The notes beneath the pieces were generated by a model. It ran no database searches, was not told where the DNA came from, and worked only from the letters and a program-made list of their open reading frames with translations. The translations under genes were made by a program, and so were the position numbers. A stretch of DNA of 11,836 nucleotides from CAZYQW01 sp964649825 (lineage in GTDB: Bacteria > Planctomycetota > B15-G4 > JADJEK01): the NCBI GenBank assembly GCA_964649825.1, contig CAZYQW010000026.1:1-11836 (forward strand). Reading direction: 5' to 3'. Below, one piece after another: positions 5,991 to 11,836 of this stretch. Position 1 is the stretch's first letter, and each line of letters opens with the position of its first letter.

Positions 5991-8986
5991 CGACGACCTC
6001 GGTACCCTCCCAGCCCGGCGCTCGTTGGCTACGGTGCGACCTTCACGTTCACACGCCCTTCGATGGCGAGAAGAAATTCGGCGAGGACATCCGCGCGGCC
6101 ATCGAGGCGTTGAAGAAGGAGAAATCCACCCGACTTGCGGAGATCGCGGAGCGCTTCGTCACCGCTTGCCGCAGTGCGCAGGATGGGCTGGGCATGGACC
6201 TCGTCGCGCTGACCGATCACAACAGCATCGACGGCTTCCGGTACCTTCGCCCCCAGTTCGAGACCCTTGCTCGACTCGCGAAGGACCAGGGGCTTCCGAT
6301 GCCAGCCATTCTCCCCGGGGTCGAGTTCTCGGTGGGCGGCGAACGTCCGATCCATTTCCTCGTCGTGTTCGCTGCCGCGACCGATCCCGACGCCATCGAC
6401 GGGGCGATCTCGTACGTGTTCGGCACGAGCGATCGTTTCGATCGAAAGTCGGGGACCCCGCGCGCCACGGGCCAGTCGGTGGACGACTTCCTGTCCAAGC
6501 TCTACGACTACTGCCGTCCTGCCTCCGGCGATCGGAAGCTTGACTTCGTCGTGTTGCCCGCCCATGCCGACGGACGACAGGGTGTCTCCCGGGAAGTCCT
6601 CGGTGGAGCTGCCACCAGCGGAGCCGACATCTCGGTCGCCACGTCCCTCTGGGACGAGATGAAGGGCCACCTACGCGAGCGCGTCATCACGCGTAGGGAC
6701 TGGCACGGCTTCCAGGCGGCTCGACGGTTCCAGGATCTTCCGCAGGCGTTCAGGGAGTTGCTTTGGCGCTGGGCGGCCGCAAGGCAGTCGGAAGACTGGG
6801 ACAAGCTCTCGGACGCGCAGAAGGCCCACTATCGCGACCGTCGCCATTGGGCTCTCGTCGAGTGCTCCGACCCCCACCAATACGGTGCCATCGGCAGCCG
6901 GTACACATGGCTCAAGATGGAGGTGCCCGACGTGGAGGGAATTCGGCTCGCCCTCCTCGACCCGGAGTCTCGCCTGCGCCGCATGGCAGATGGACCTCCT
7001 GGTCGCGCCTACCCTCGTGTCCGCCGCCTCCACATCAAACGGACCGACTTCTTCGAGGACATCGAGATCCCCATCGACGCCTGTCTGACGACGCTCATCG
7101 GTGGACGCGGTACCGGGAAGTCCACCGTCATCGAGTACCTCCGTCACGCTCTCGATCGCGCACTGAGAGAGGATCTTCCCGACGACGAGCCGAGCAACGT
7201 CCGCGAGTCGGTGCTCTCCGTGTTGGGCACCAAGCGAGAGCGCGACTACGGTCACACGAAGGGAACCCTGCTCCCCGACTACGAGATCACGGCGGATATC
7301 GTCGTCGCCGAGCGCGAGTACCGGATTCGCCGCACGGCTCGGGCATTGGAAGTCGTGCAGGATCCCGACCAACCGGGGGCAAAGCCCACCCCGCTGGACG
7401 TGCGCAGTCTGCTCATCCCCCGAATCCTCTCTCAAAAACAGATCGCGCGGATCGCCAGAGATCCGGCCTCTCAGCGCAACGAACTCGATGCACTGATTAA
7501 CTCTGACGAGCTACGGGAGATCGAGAGCCGACGGCGCTCCCTGGCCGAGACGCTGGCACATCTCCAAGCGACGCGAACGAGGCTCACCGCTCAGAGACAG
7601 AAGCTCCCGGCGGTCGAGACGGACTTGCAGAAGGTCCGTGACCAAATTACCTTCCTGGAAGGTGCCGGGCGCCGAGAGGTTCTTGCGACCTTCGACAGCT
7701 ACGAGCGCGAACACCTTTGGCTCGAAGAGACCCTCCAGGAAGCGGAGCGACTCGCTGGCGTAATCGACGACACGGCCCAGGCCATCGTCTCCCCCGATTC
7801 CGGGCCGATCAGGAGCCCGGCAGGTACTCCGACCCAGGCATGGCTCAAGACGGTCGCCGAAAGGGTTCACAAGGTTCTTGCAGACGCCGCCAGCGGGTTG
7901 CGCGAACACTCCGCTGCGGTCCGCGCCGTTGCGGAGGCCATCACCGAGGAGCAAGCGACGAGTTGGCAGGCACAGTTCGACTCCGCACGCAGCGCATACG
8001 ACTCCCTACGAGACGAGATAGTCGCGAAGGGAGTTGACTTCACGCAACACGAGAAGCTCTTGCAGCGCAGGGCGCTACTCGAACGGGAGGTTCAATCCCT
8101 TCGCAAGACGGACCAGGAACTCGATGAAGTCGCACGGAAACTCAAGGCCGCGCGCTTGCAGCTCGCCGAGACCCACGAGCGCAGGCTGGCTGCTCGGCGA
8201 GAGCGAGCCGGAACCCTGGAAACCATGGACGCCGACGTTCGACTGCAAGTGCTCGGCTTCCGCGACCGGGAGGACTTCGAGTCCCGTCGTGAACAGTGGT
8301 TCGGCGGAGCCGGATTGCAAGAGCGTGACTGGGGCACGATCTGCGACTACGTCTTTGCTCAGGGCGGCCAGGTCCCGGAGCGCGTCCGCGAACTGGCCGA
8401 TGCGCTCCGCGTGGATCTGGACGCCACCGCGACTCGCGGAGCCCCCCTCGACGGAGAGGAGTCCGCTACGGCTGCGCTCCTTGACGACGGGCGCCTGACC
8501 AGGCACTTCTTCAGTGCGCTCGTGAAGCGCGATCGCGTCCGACTGGACGAGATCGAACGTTTCCTGCCGGAGGACCTCGTCAAGGCACAAGTGCGCTCGG
8601 CCGATGGCACTTTCAAGACAATCGAGACCGGCTCGGTCGGCGAGAAGAGCACCGCCATCCTCAGCCTCCTGCTCTCGGCCGGGGATCAGCCGATCATCAT
8701 CGACCAGCCCGAGGACGACCTCGACAACCAATACGTCTACAACGTCGTCGTGGACCTGCTCAGGCGTCGGAAGTTCTCCCGCCAAGTCATCATCGCAACG
8801 CACAACGCCAACATTCCGGTGAATGGAGATGCCGAGCTTATCGTGGCCCTAGGCGTGGAGGAGCGCCTGGGTGTCGTCCTCGGAGCTGGCAGCATCGACC
8901 GCCCAGAGATCAAGGATCTCGTCAGCGTCATCATGGAGGGGAGCGTCGAGGCGTTCCGACTTCGTCGCGAGCGTTACGGATACTGA
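5987..8986 (+). CDS. PHP-domain/SMC-like ATPase fusion (TrlF-type AAA-like ATPase)
   Basis: A 999-residue cytoplasmic protein with two functional halves. The PHP metal-phosphoesterase domain occupies about 15-330: motif I DLHVHTP (His20, His22), then LTDHN (Asp77, His78), PGVEFS (Glu113), a histidine-bearing LPAHADG, and ECSDPHQY near residue 290. The ABC/SMC ATPase starts near 350: Walker A GGRGTGKS at 372-379, long coiled-coil stretches at about 505-560 and 685-750, a GEKS signature-like loop near 884-887, Walker B IIIDQPEDDLDN at 903-914 and an H-loop ATHN with His939. Such fusions are known as TrlF-family ATPases. By analogy to SMC/RecN-like sensors, ATP-dependent DNA or RNA engagement would control a PHP nuclease or phosphatase; that mechanism is inference. 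ATG 5987 is preferred (overlap with the preceding stop); GTG 5975 is possible. All motifs look intact. First gene of an operon with the AlbA_2 protein. Confidence 0.88.
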   Translation: MTTTSVPSQPGARWLRCDLHVHTPFDGEKKFGEDIRAAIEALKKEKSTRLAEIAERFVTACRSAQDGLGMDLVALTDHNSIDGFRYLRPQFETLARLAKDQGLPMPAILPGVEFSVGGERPIHFLVVFAAATDPDAIDGAISYVFGTSDRFDRKSGTPRATGQSVDDFLSKLYDYCRPASGDRKLDFVVLPAHADGRQGVSREVLGGAATSGADISVATSLWDEMKGHLRERVITRRDWHGFQAARRFQDLPQAFRELLWRWAAARQSEDWDKLSDAQKAHYRDRRHWALVECSDPHQYGAIGSRYTWLKMEVPDVEGIRLALLDPESRLRRMADGPPGRAYPRVRRLHIKRTDFFEDIEIPIDACLTTLIGGRGTGKSTVIEYLRHALDRALREDLPDDEPSNVRESVLSVLGTKRERDYGHTKGTLLPDYEITADIVVAEREYRIRRTARALEVVQDPDQPGAKPTPLDVRSLLIPRILSQKQIARIARDPASQRNELDALINSDELREIESRRRSLAETLAHLQATRTRLTAQRQKLPAVETDLQKVRDQITFLEGAGRREVLATFDSYEREHLWLEETLQEAERLAGVIDDTAQAIVSPDSGPIRSPAGTPTQAWLKTVAERVHKVLADAASGLREHSAAVRAVAEAITEEQATSWQAQFDSARSAYDSLRDEIVAKGVDFTQHEKLLQRRALLEREVQSLRKTDQELDEVARKLKAARLQLAETHERRLAARRERAGTLETMDADVRLQVLGFRDREDFESRREQWFGGAGLQERDWGTICDYVFAQGGQVPERVRELADALRVDLDATATRGAPLDGEESATAALLDDGRLTRHFFSALVKRDRVRLDEIERFLPEDLVKAQVRSADGTFKTIETGSVGEKSTAILSLLLSAGDQPIIIDQPEDDLDNQYVYNVVVDLLRRRKFSRQVIIATHNANIPVNGDAELIVALGVEERLGVVLGAGSIDRPEIKDLVSVIMEGSVEAFRLRRERYGY

Positions 8987-8996
8987 TAGGAGCATC

Positions 8997-10247
8997 ATGT
9001 TCGACACCGTCGACGAGATTCAAGATCAGCTCCGGACGGGCGAGGACTCCCGCGCTGAGTTCAAGGAGATCGTCATCGAAGACCGACGAGTGCGCTCACC
9101 GAACACCGAGGCGATGGCCGGCGAGATGGTTGCGTTCGCCAACGCCGAAGGCGGCGTGCTCTTTTTGGGGGTAAGCGACGCTGGGGTTGTGCGAGGACTA
9201 CCTAAGGTACGGCTTGCTGATGTCGAGACCTGGATCGTTGACATCGCAACCAACAACTGCGATCCGCCCATTCGACCGATCCTGAGGAAGGAGCGGCTTC
9301 CCCGCCCTGATAGCTCGGACGCGATCGTCATGCTGGTCGAAGTCCGGCGTGGACTGTACGTCCACCGCACGAGCGGAGGGCGCTACTACATCCGAGTCGG
9401 TTCGACGAAGCGTGACCTAACGGCCACGGAGCTGGCGCGACACTTTCAACAGCGCGGACGCCTGTTCGTGTTCGACGAGCAGCCCGTGCCGACCGCGACG
9501 GTCGAGGATCTCGACCGTGATTCCTACGAGAGGTTCTTCGCGAGCCCCCCGGCCATCCCGTGGCCGGAGTTGCTGCGCAACACCCGGGTTATTGCAGCCG
9601 GCGAGGATGGGCCGGACAGACCCACCGTCGCAGGTCTCTTGGCATTCGGCAAGTCCCCTCGCGAACACTTGCCCTCCGCCTACATCGAAGCGGCCGTGTA
9701 TCGAGGGGAACGACTGGCGTCCGACGACCTGGTCCATACCGAGAAGATCGACGGACCGATTAGCTCCCAGATCGACGGCGCAGCCGTCTTCGTAGAGCGC
9801 TTCATGTTGCGCCCGGCTCGGAAGCACGCCGGCCGGGAGGACCATCCCCAGTACGAAATGGATGTCATCCATGAGGCCATCGTGAACGCGGTTGCTCACC
9901 GCGACTACTCGATCTCGGGCTCCAAGATCCGGCTCATGCTCTTCGTGGACAGACTTGAACTGTACAGTCCAGGTGCTCTCCCCAACACGCTCACGATCGA
10001 GACCATGCCGTACCGAGTGTTTACCCGGAACCAGCTCCTCGTGAGCTTTCTCTCTCGGATCAAGAGTCCTCGCACGGGCCGCGCGCTGCTCGAGTCCCGG
10101 GGTGAGGGAGTCCGCAGCATCCTGGAGGGAGGCGAGCGTCACTCCGGCCGTCGGCCGCTGTACGAGCTGTTCGGCGAGGAGTTGCGGTTGACCATCTGGG
10201 CACGTCCTTCACCGCATGAAGCGCCCGAATCCTGGGAACCGGCGTGA
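8997..10247 (+). CDS. Schlafen AlbA_2 domain protein with C-terminal GHKL-like ATP-binding domain
   Basis: A 416-residue protein of the COG2865 type. Residues about 8-140 form the AlbA_2 (Schlafen-like) domain: ExxxxEFK-type start (Glu21, Phe22, Lys23), AFANAEGGVLFLGVSD at 46-61, and YYIRVGSTKRDLT near 130. The C-terminal part has the HATPase-like pattern HEAIVNAVAHRDYS (His292, Glu293, Asn297, His301) and a G1-like LELYSPGALP around 320. In other proteins the AlbA_2 fold binds nucleic acids and in Schlafens can be a ribonuclease; which applies here is unknown. The gene starts 10 nt after the ATPase stop, with TAGGAG just ahead of the ATG at a short 4-nt spacing, so co-expression is very likely. 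The joint role may be sensing or regulation of the PHP-ATPase, or a second effector. The frame is open upstream inside the ATPase gene, but the ribosome binding site and domain boundary fix this start. Confidence 0.9.
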   Translation: MFDTVDEIQDQLRTGEDSRAEFKEIVIEDRRVRSPNTEAMAGEMVAFANAEGGVLFLGVSDAGVVRGLPKVRLADVETWIVDIATNNCDPPIRPILRKERLPRPDSSDAIVMLVEVRRGLYVHRTSGGRYYIRVGSTKRDLTATELARHFQQRGRLFVFDEQPVPTATVEDLDRDSYERFFASPPAIPWPELLRNTRVIAAGEDGPDRPTVAGLLAFGKSPREHLPSAYIEAAVYRGERLASDDLVHTEKIDGPISSQIDGAAVFVERFMLRPARKHAGREDHPQYEMDVIHEAIVNAVAHRDYSISGSKIRLMLFVDRLELYSPGALPNTLTIETMPYRVFTRNQLLVSFLSRIKSPRTGRALLESRGEGVRSILEGGERHSGRRPLYELFGEELRLTIWARPSPHEAPESWEPA

Positions 10248-10296
10248 GCGAGAAACCCTCACGACCGCTCCGGTCTAGAGGAGGCGGAGATGGAAG

Positions 10297-10374
10297 TGGT
10301 GACCCTGACGGGATTTGAACCCGTGTTATCGGCGTGAAAGGCCGGTGTCCTAGACCTGACTAGACGACAGGGCC
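10297..10374 (-). tRNA. tRNA-Glu (anticodon UUC)
   Basis: A complete cloverleaf on the minus strand, 78 nt including an encoded CCA. The acceptor strands GGCCCTG and CAGGGTC pair with one G-U. The anticodon stem is CCGGC/GCCGG around the loop CTTTCAC, with anticodon TTC at 10336-10338 (complement). The T arm reads CGGGTTCGAATCCCG. It decodes GAA and, by wobble, GAG. It has its own promoter, lies 58 bp beyond the iron-sulfur factor gene on the same strand, and its 3' end faces the PHP-ATPase operon. Confidence 0.97.
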
Positions 10375-10387
10375 ACGGGGAAGACGC

Positions 10388-10416
10388 AAACTAGACGGGC
10401 CGCGCTCGCGGGTCAA
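10388..10416 (-). promoter_or_regulatory. Sigma-70-type promoter of tRNA-Glu
   Basis: On the minus strand, TTGACC (complement of 10411-10416) and TAGTTT (complement of 10388-10393) are separated by exactly 17 nt. The -35 matches the consensus at five of six positions; the -10 matches at three of six. The mature tRNA begins 13 nt after the -10, so a leader of only about 6 nt is expected. The region after the -10 is GC-rich (GCGTC), as in growth-rate or stringently controlled stable-RNA promoters; that regulation is inferred. Confidence 0.6.
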
Positions 10417-10432
10417 GCCGCGAAGGTGGGCA

Positions 10433-10750
10433 CTAACCGTCGTCGTCCATCCCGAGGAGCTTCTTGCCCTCGGGGGAGATCCGCTCCGGCGACCATCGCG
10501 GCTCCCAGACGACCTCGACCTCGCACGAGGTCACACCGTCGATCTGTTCGACCTGCTTCTGGACGTCGAACGGGATCTGCTTCGCGGACGGGCACGATTC
10601 GGACGTGAGCGTCATCGTGATGTCGACGCGATCGTCAGCGGCGACGGAGATGTCGTAGATCAAGCCGAAGTTGTAGACGTCGACCGGGATCTCGGGGTCG
10701 AACACCTCCTTCAACTTCTCGATCACTTGTTCGTTGGTCACGGTCGGCAT
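10433..10750 (-). CDS. MIP18/DUF59 (SufT-type) iron-sulfur cluster assembly factor
   Basis: A 105-residue cytoplasmic protein of the MIP18/PaaD/SufT family, which assists maturation of iron-sulfur proteins. Key patterns: DPEIPVDVYNFGLIYDI at about 18-34, TMTLTSESCPSAKQIP at about 45-60 with the conserved Cys53, a VEQIDGV turn near 67-73, and the C-terminal VVWEPRWSPERISPEGKKLLG. Length is normal for the stand-alone form. The ATG at 10750 has TGGAG 8 nt upstream; the longer open frame to 11233 runs through a tRNA fragment and is not coding. It is followed on the same strand by tRNA-Glu and preceded by a tRNA remnant, so it probably once sat in a tRNA-gene-tRNA cluster. No other suf genes are in view. 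Confidence 0.92.
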   Translation of the reverse strand: MPTVTNEQVIEKLKEVFDPEIPVDVYNFGLIYDISVAADDRVDITMTLTSESCPSAKQIPFDVQKQVEQIDGVTSCEVEVVWEPRWSPERISPEGKKLLGMDDDG

Positions 10751-10790
10751 CGGTCGTCTCCAGTGGTCGAGCATGTCCGGCAAGGAATGA

Positions 10791-10828
10791 TGGTAGGGGC
10801 AGAGGGGATCGAACCCCCGACCTGCGGA
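10791..10828 (-). other. 3' half of a tRNA gene, probable attachment (att) site
   Basis: Read on the minus strand it gives an anticodon-stem 3' strand TCCGC, a 5-nt variable loop AGGTC, a T arm GGGGG-TTCGATC-CCCTC, an acceptor 3' strand TGCCCCT, a discriminator A and CCA. The matching 5' half is absent: upstream there is no AGGGGCA-like acceptor strand, no D arm, and the expected anticodon stem does not close properly. A clean break at the anticodon loop with an intact 3' end is the classic scar of integrases that recombine in the anticodon stem-loop region. The amino acid cannot be assigned. By geometry, the integrated element would lie on the higher-coordinate side. Confidence 0.65.
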
Positions 10829-11046
10829 TGAAAACTTCCGAACGCCCGTCCGCGACCGCCAGCAATACCGCCAGCACCTCGGCCACGGATGGCGCCATCG
10901 CGAGCGTGATCGGCCGGCTCGCCGGGTTGCCCGCAGATCAGCGCGCGGCCGTCGTCGACCACGTGCACCGGTTGCTCGACGTCGACGCCGACGGCCGCCG
11001 GAGTCTACTGGAAAAGCTCGAAGACACACCGGAGCGGCACGGATGA
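10828..11046 (+). CDS. Small hypothetical protein next to the tRNA scar
   Basis: A 72-residue ORF, unrecognised. After a low-complexity Ser/Thr/Ala start, residues about 24-70 look like a real helical segment: ASVIGRLAGLPADQRAAVVD, then a charged helix ending in EKLEDTPERHG. The ATG sits exactly at the edge of the tRNA fragment, and no ribosome binding site is evident, so the N-terminus may be artificial or replaced by the integration event. Its stop overlaps the next ATG as ATGA (11043-11046), suggesting translational coupling. It is perhaps an accessory gene of the integrative element. Coding status is moderately likely from the amino-acid pattern only. Confidence 0.5.
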   Translation: MKTSERPSATASNTASTSATDGAIASVIGRLAGLPADQRAAVVDHVHRLLDVDADGRRSLLEKLEDTPERHG

Positions 11047-11180
11047 CCGACACAACGCCGGCCCTACGAACGGCCGCGACCGCCCCGGGCGGTTCCGGCG
11101 GGGAAACCCTGGGCGGCCCCGGCAACCCGTTCGCGCCCCGTGTGGCGAAGCTCCGGGCGGCGGTTTCTCGAACGCGGTGA
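11043..11180 (+). CDS. Short ORF, probable N-terminal half of a split element gene
   Basis: A 45-codon ORF whose ATG overlaps the preceding stop (ATGA) and whose TGA (11178-11180) overlaps the next start (GTGA). After a Thr/Gly/Pro-rich beginning it contains GNPFAPRVAKLRAA. I associate that pattern with small conserved planctomycete proteins of integrated elements, in which N-P-F/W-A-R-x-V-A-x-L-R-x-A leads straight into A-V-T-x-x-D-V-R-A. Here that continuation is in the next frame, so this ORF and the one that follows are probably one gene broken by a small indel near 11163. Real coupled small proteins cannot be excluded. Confidence 0.45.
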   Translation: MTDTTPALRTAATAPGGSGGETLGGPGNPFAPRVAKLRAAVSRTR

Positions 11181-11428
11181 CACCCGACGACGTTCGGGCC
11201 GTCCTCGTGACCCTCGCCGAGCGCGCTCGGCACGGCGACGTGGCGGCTGCGCGGGTTCTCCTCGACCGCGTCCTCGGCCCGCGGCGCCCGGCTGGCTCGG
11301 TCCCGCCTCCGGTCGCCACGTCCGGTCCCTTGCGACCTGTCGACACGATGCTCCGCTGGGGAGGACGGACGGGCGAGAGTCGGCCTCGTCAGCCGATCCG
11401 CAGCTCCAGCCCCCGCGAGAAGGCGTAG
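11177..11428 (+). CDS. Short ORF, probable C-terminal half of the same split gene
   Basis: An 83-codon ORF with a GTG start inside the GTGA overlap. Its first 40 residues, with TPDDVRAVLVTLAERARHGD and then VAAARVLLDRVLGPRRPAGS, form a compact helical unit typical of the same small planctomycete element proteins. The same frame is open a little upstream and reads FSNAV before TPDDV, the expected link to LRAA of the preceding ORF. From residue about 45 onward the sequence becomes Pro/Arg/Ser-rich and its last 40 bp overlap the convergent remnant opposite, so the original C-terminus has probably been lost. Function unknown. Confidence 0.45.
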   Translation: MTPDDVRAVLVTLAERARHGDVAAARVLLDRVLGPRRPAGSVPPPVATSGPLRPVDTMLRWGGRTGESRPRQPIRSSSPREKA

Positions 11429-11728
11429 CCCTGCGGCGCGGCGGCGTCGACGACGAATCCCTGCGCCCAGAGGGGGAACCCGACGAGGATCGGATAGGGC
11501 GGGATCTGGACCTGGAACGTGGCGGCGCCGATCCCGGGCTGGCCGACCGCACCGGAAAGCGCGGTGAAGAAGAGCAGGGTGAACGGCGCCTTGACGTAGA
11601 GCGTCCCGCCGTTCAGCGGAACGTTGTCCGGCGCGACACCGACGACCGCAAAGCCGAGCGCGCCGCCGACACCGTTCGACAACGCGAGCGACAGGGCGGA
11701 ACGTGTCAACGTGAATGAGACAGTTGAT
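11389..11728 (-). pseudogene. Orphan C-terminal module of a secreted planctomycete-type protein
   Basis: The minus-strand frame reads FTLTRSALSLAL, then GALGFAVVGVAPDNVPLNGG, TLYVKAP, VQIPPYPILVG and finally FSRGLELRIG before the stop at 11389. It aligns by eye with the last 80-90 residues of the exported FG-GAP protein in this window: V-x-V-G, N-V-P-x-x-G-G-x-L-Y, I-P, V-D, S-x-G-L-E-L-x-I/G. There is no ATG or GTG and no ribosome binding site. The only possible start is a TTG at 11709, inside the homologous region. The front part of the parent gene, including any signal peptide and repeats, is missing. A gene remnant is the best reading; a very small expressed protein is less likely. Confidence 0.6.
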
Positions 11729-11737
11729 TCAACAGTT
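11720..11737. repeat. AT-rich junction with 11-bp near-palindrome and ACAGTT direct repeats
   Basis: GTTGATTCAAC (11723-11733) is a 5-bp inverted repeat around one base. ACAGTT occurs at 11720-11725 and again at 11732-11737. The patch is clearly poorer in G+C than its surroundings and lies exactly between the stop of one minus-strand gene and the truncated front of another. It may be a rearrangement or excision scar. Confidence 0.35.
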
Positions 11738-11836
11738 TTGTGAGCACGCCGCTCGCACGAGCGCGGCGGCCTCCTGATCCGTGGGGATCCTGGTCGCGAG
11801 GCCGATCAGCGCGGACTCGAGTCGCTTCGGGGGTTC
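11729..11836 (-). CDS. C-terminal end of a gene entering from the right edge
   Basis: A minus-strand frame runs from the window edge to a TGA at 11729-11731. It gives 35 residues including KRLESALIGLATRIPTDQEA and ending in VRAACSQNC. Third codon positions are almost all G or C until the last few codons, and the peptide looks like an amphipathic helical tail, so this frame is the most credible one here. The final residues fall in an AT-rich patch and may themselves be altered by the junction. The family cannot be named from so short a piece. Confidence 0.4.
   Translation of the reverse strand, partial: EPPKRLESALIGLATRIPTDQEAAALVRAACSQNC

Noticed and set aside
8871..8996. Upstream extension of the AlbA_2 gene into the ATPase gene
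   Set aside because: The TAGGAG ribosome binding site and the AlbA_2 domain start both support the ATG at 8997.
5790..10296. PHP-ATPase operon as an element integrated in tRNA-Glu
   Set aside because: I could not find a copy of the tRNA-Glu 3' end near 5800-5980 or an integrase gene, so the boundary remains unproven.
10751..11233. N-terminal extension of the iron-sulfur factor frame
   Set aside because: It translates the tRNA fragment (giving GRGFDPLCP-type peptide) and antisense of the small ORFs; the family length fits the start at 10750.

Overview
The window is GC-rich bacterial chromosome, most likely from a planctomycete. The main clue is an exported seven-repeat FG-GAP (beta-propeller) protein whose C-terminal module is of a kind I associate with secreted planctomycete proteins: a GG-[NT]-L-Y core and an [LIV]-Q/G-x-[IV]-V-D ... 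S-x-G-L-E-L end. A second, truncated copy of this module lies near the right edge. This placement is inference; no marker gene was tested.

Left part (1-5789), chromosomal housekeeping and cell-surface genes. A non-coding edge (1-243) holds a long inverted repeat and an 18-bp tandem repeat. On the minus strand follow phosphoglucose isomerase (pgi), a membrane-anchored or lipoprotein serine hydrolase of the class C beta-lactamase family, and a small lipoprotein. The last two form an operon with a 24-nt gap. Divergent from them, on the plus strand, is the exported FG-GAP protein.

Central part (5898-10247), a two-gene operon that is the best candidate for an immunity or nucleic-acid-surveillance system. 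Gene one is a 999-residue fusion of a PHP phosphoesterase domain to an SMC/RecN-like ABC ATPase with coiled coils (TrlF-like architecture). Gene two, 10 nt downstream behind its own ribosome binding site, is a 416-residue protein with an N-terminal Schlafen AlbA_2 domain and a C-terminal GHKL-type ATP-binding domain. In front of the operon is a 30-codon ORF that looks like the severed start of a MerR/excisionase-type helix-turn-helix protein. Its stop overlaps the ATPase start as ATGA.

Right part (10297-11836). On the minus strand are an intact tRNA-Glu(UUC) with a near-consensus promoter and a MIP18/SufT-type iron-sulfur assembly factor. Just upstream of that gene is the isolated 3' half of another tRNA, the usual scar of a tyrosine-recombinase integrative element. 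From that scar rightwards come three short plus-strand ORFs chained by ATGA and GTGA overlaps; the last two look like one split gene. Then come the truncated secretion-type module and the tail of a minus-strand gene entering from the right edge. This part looks like the decayed end of an integrated element next to chromosomal debris.

Coordinates are given at the start codons I consider most likely. No database search was possible, so family names rest on motifs and remembered family architecture.
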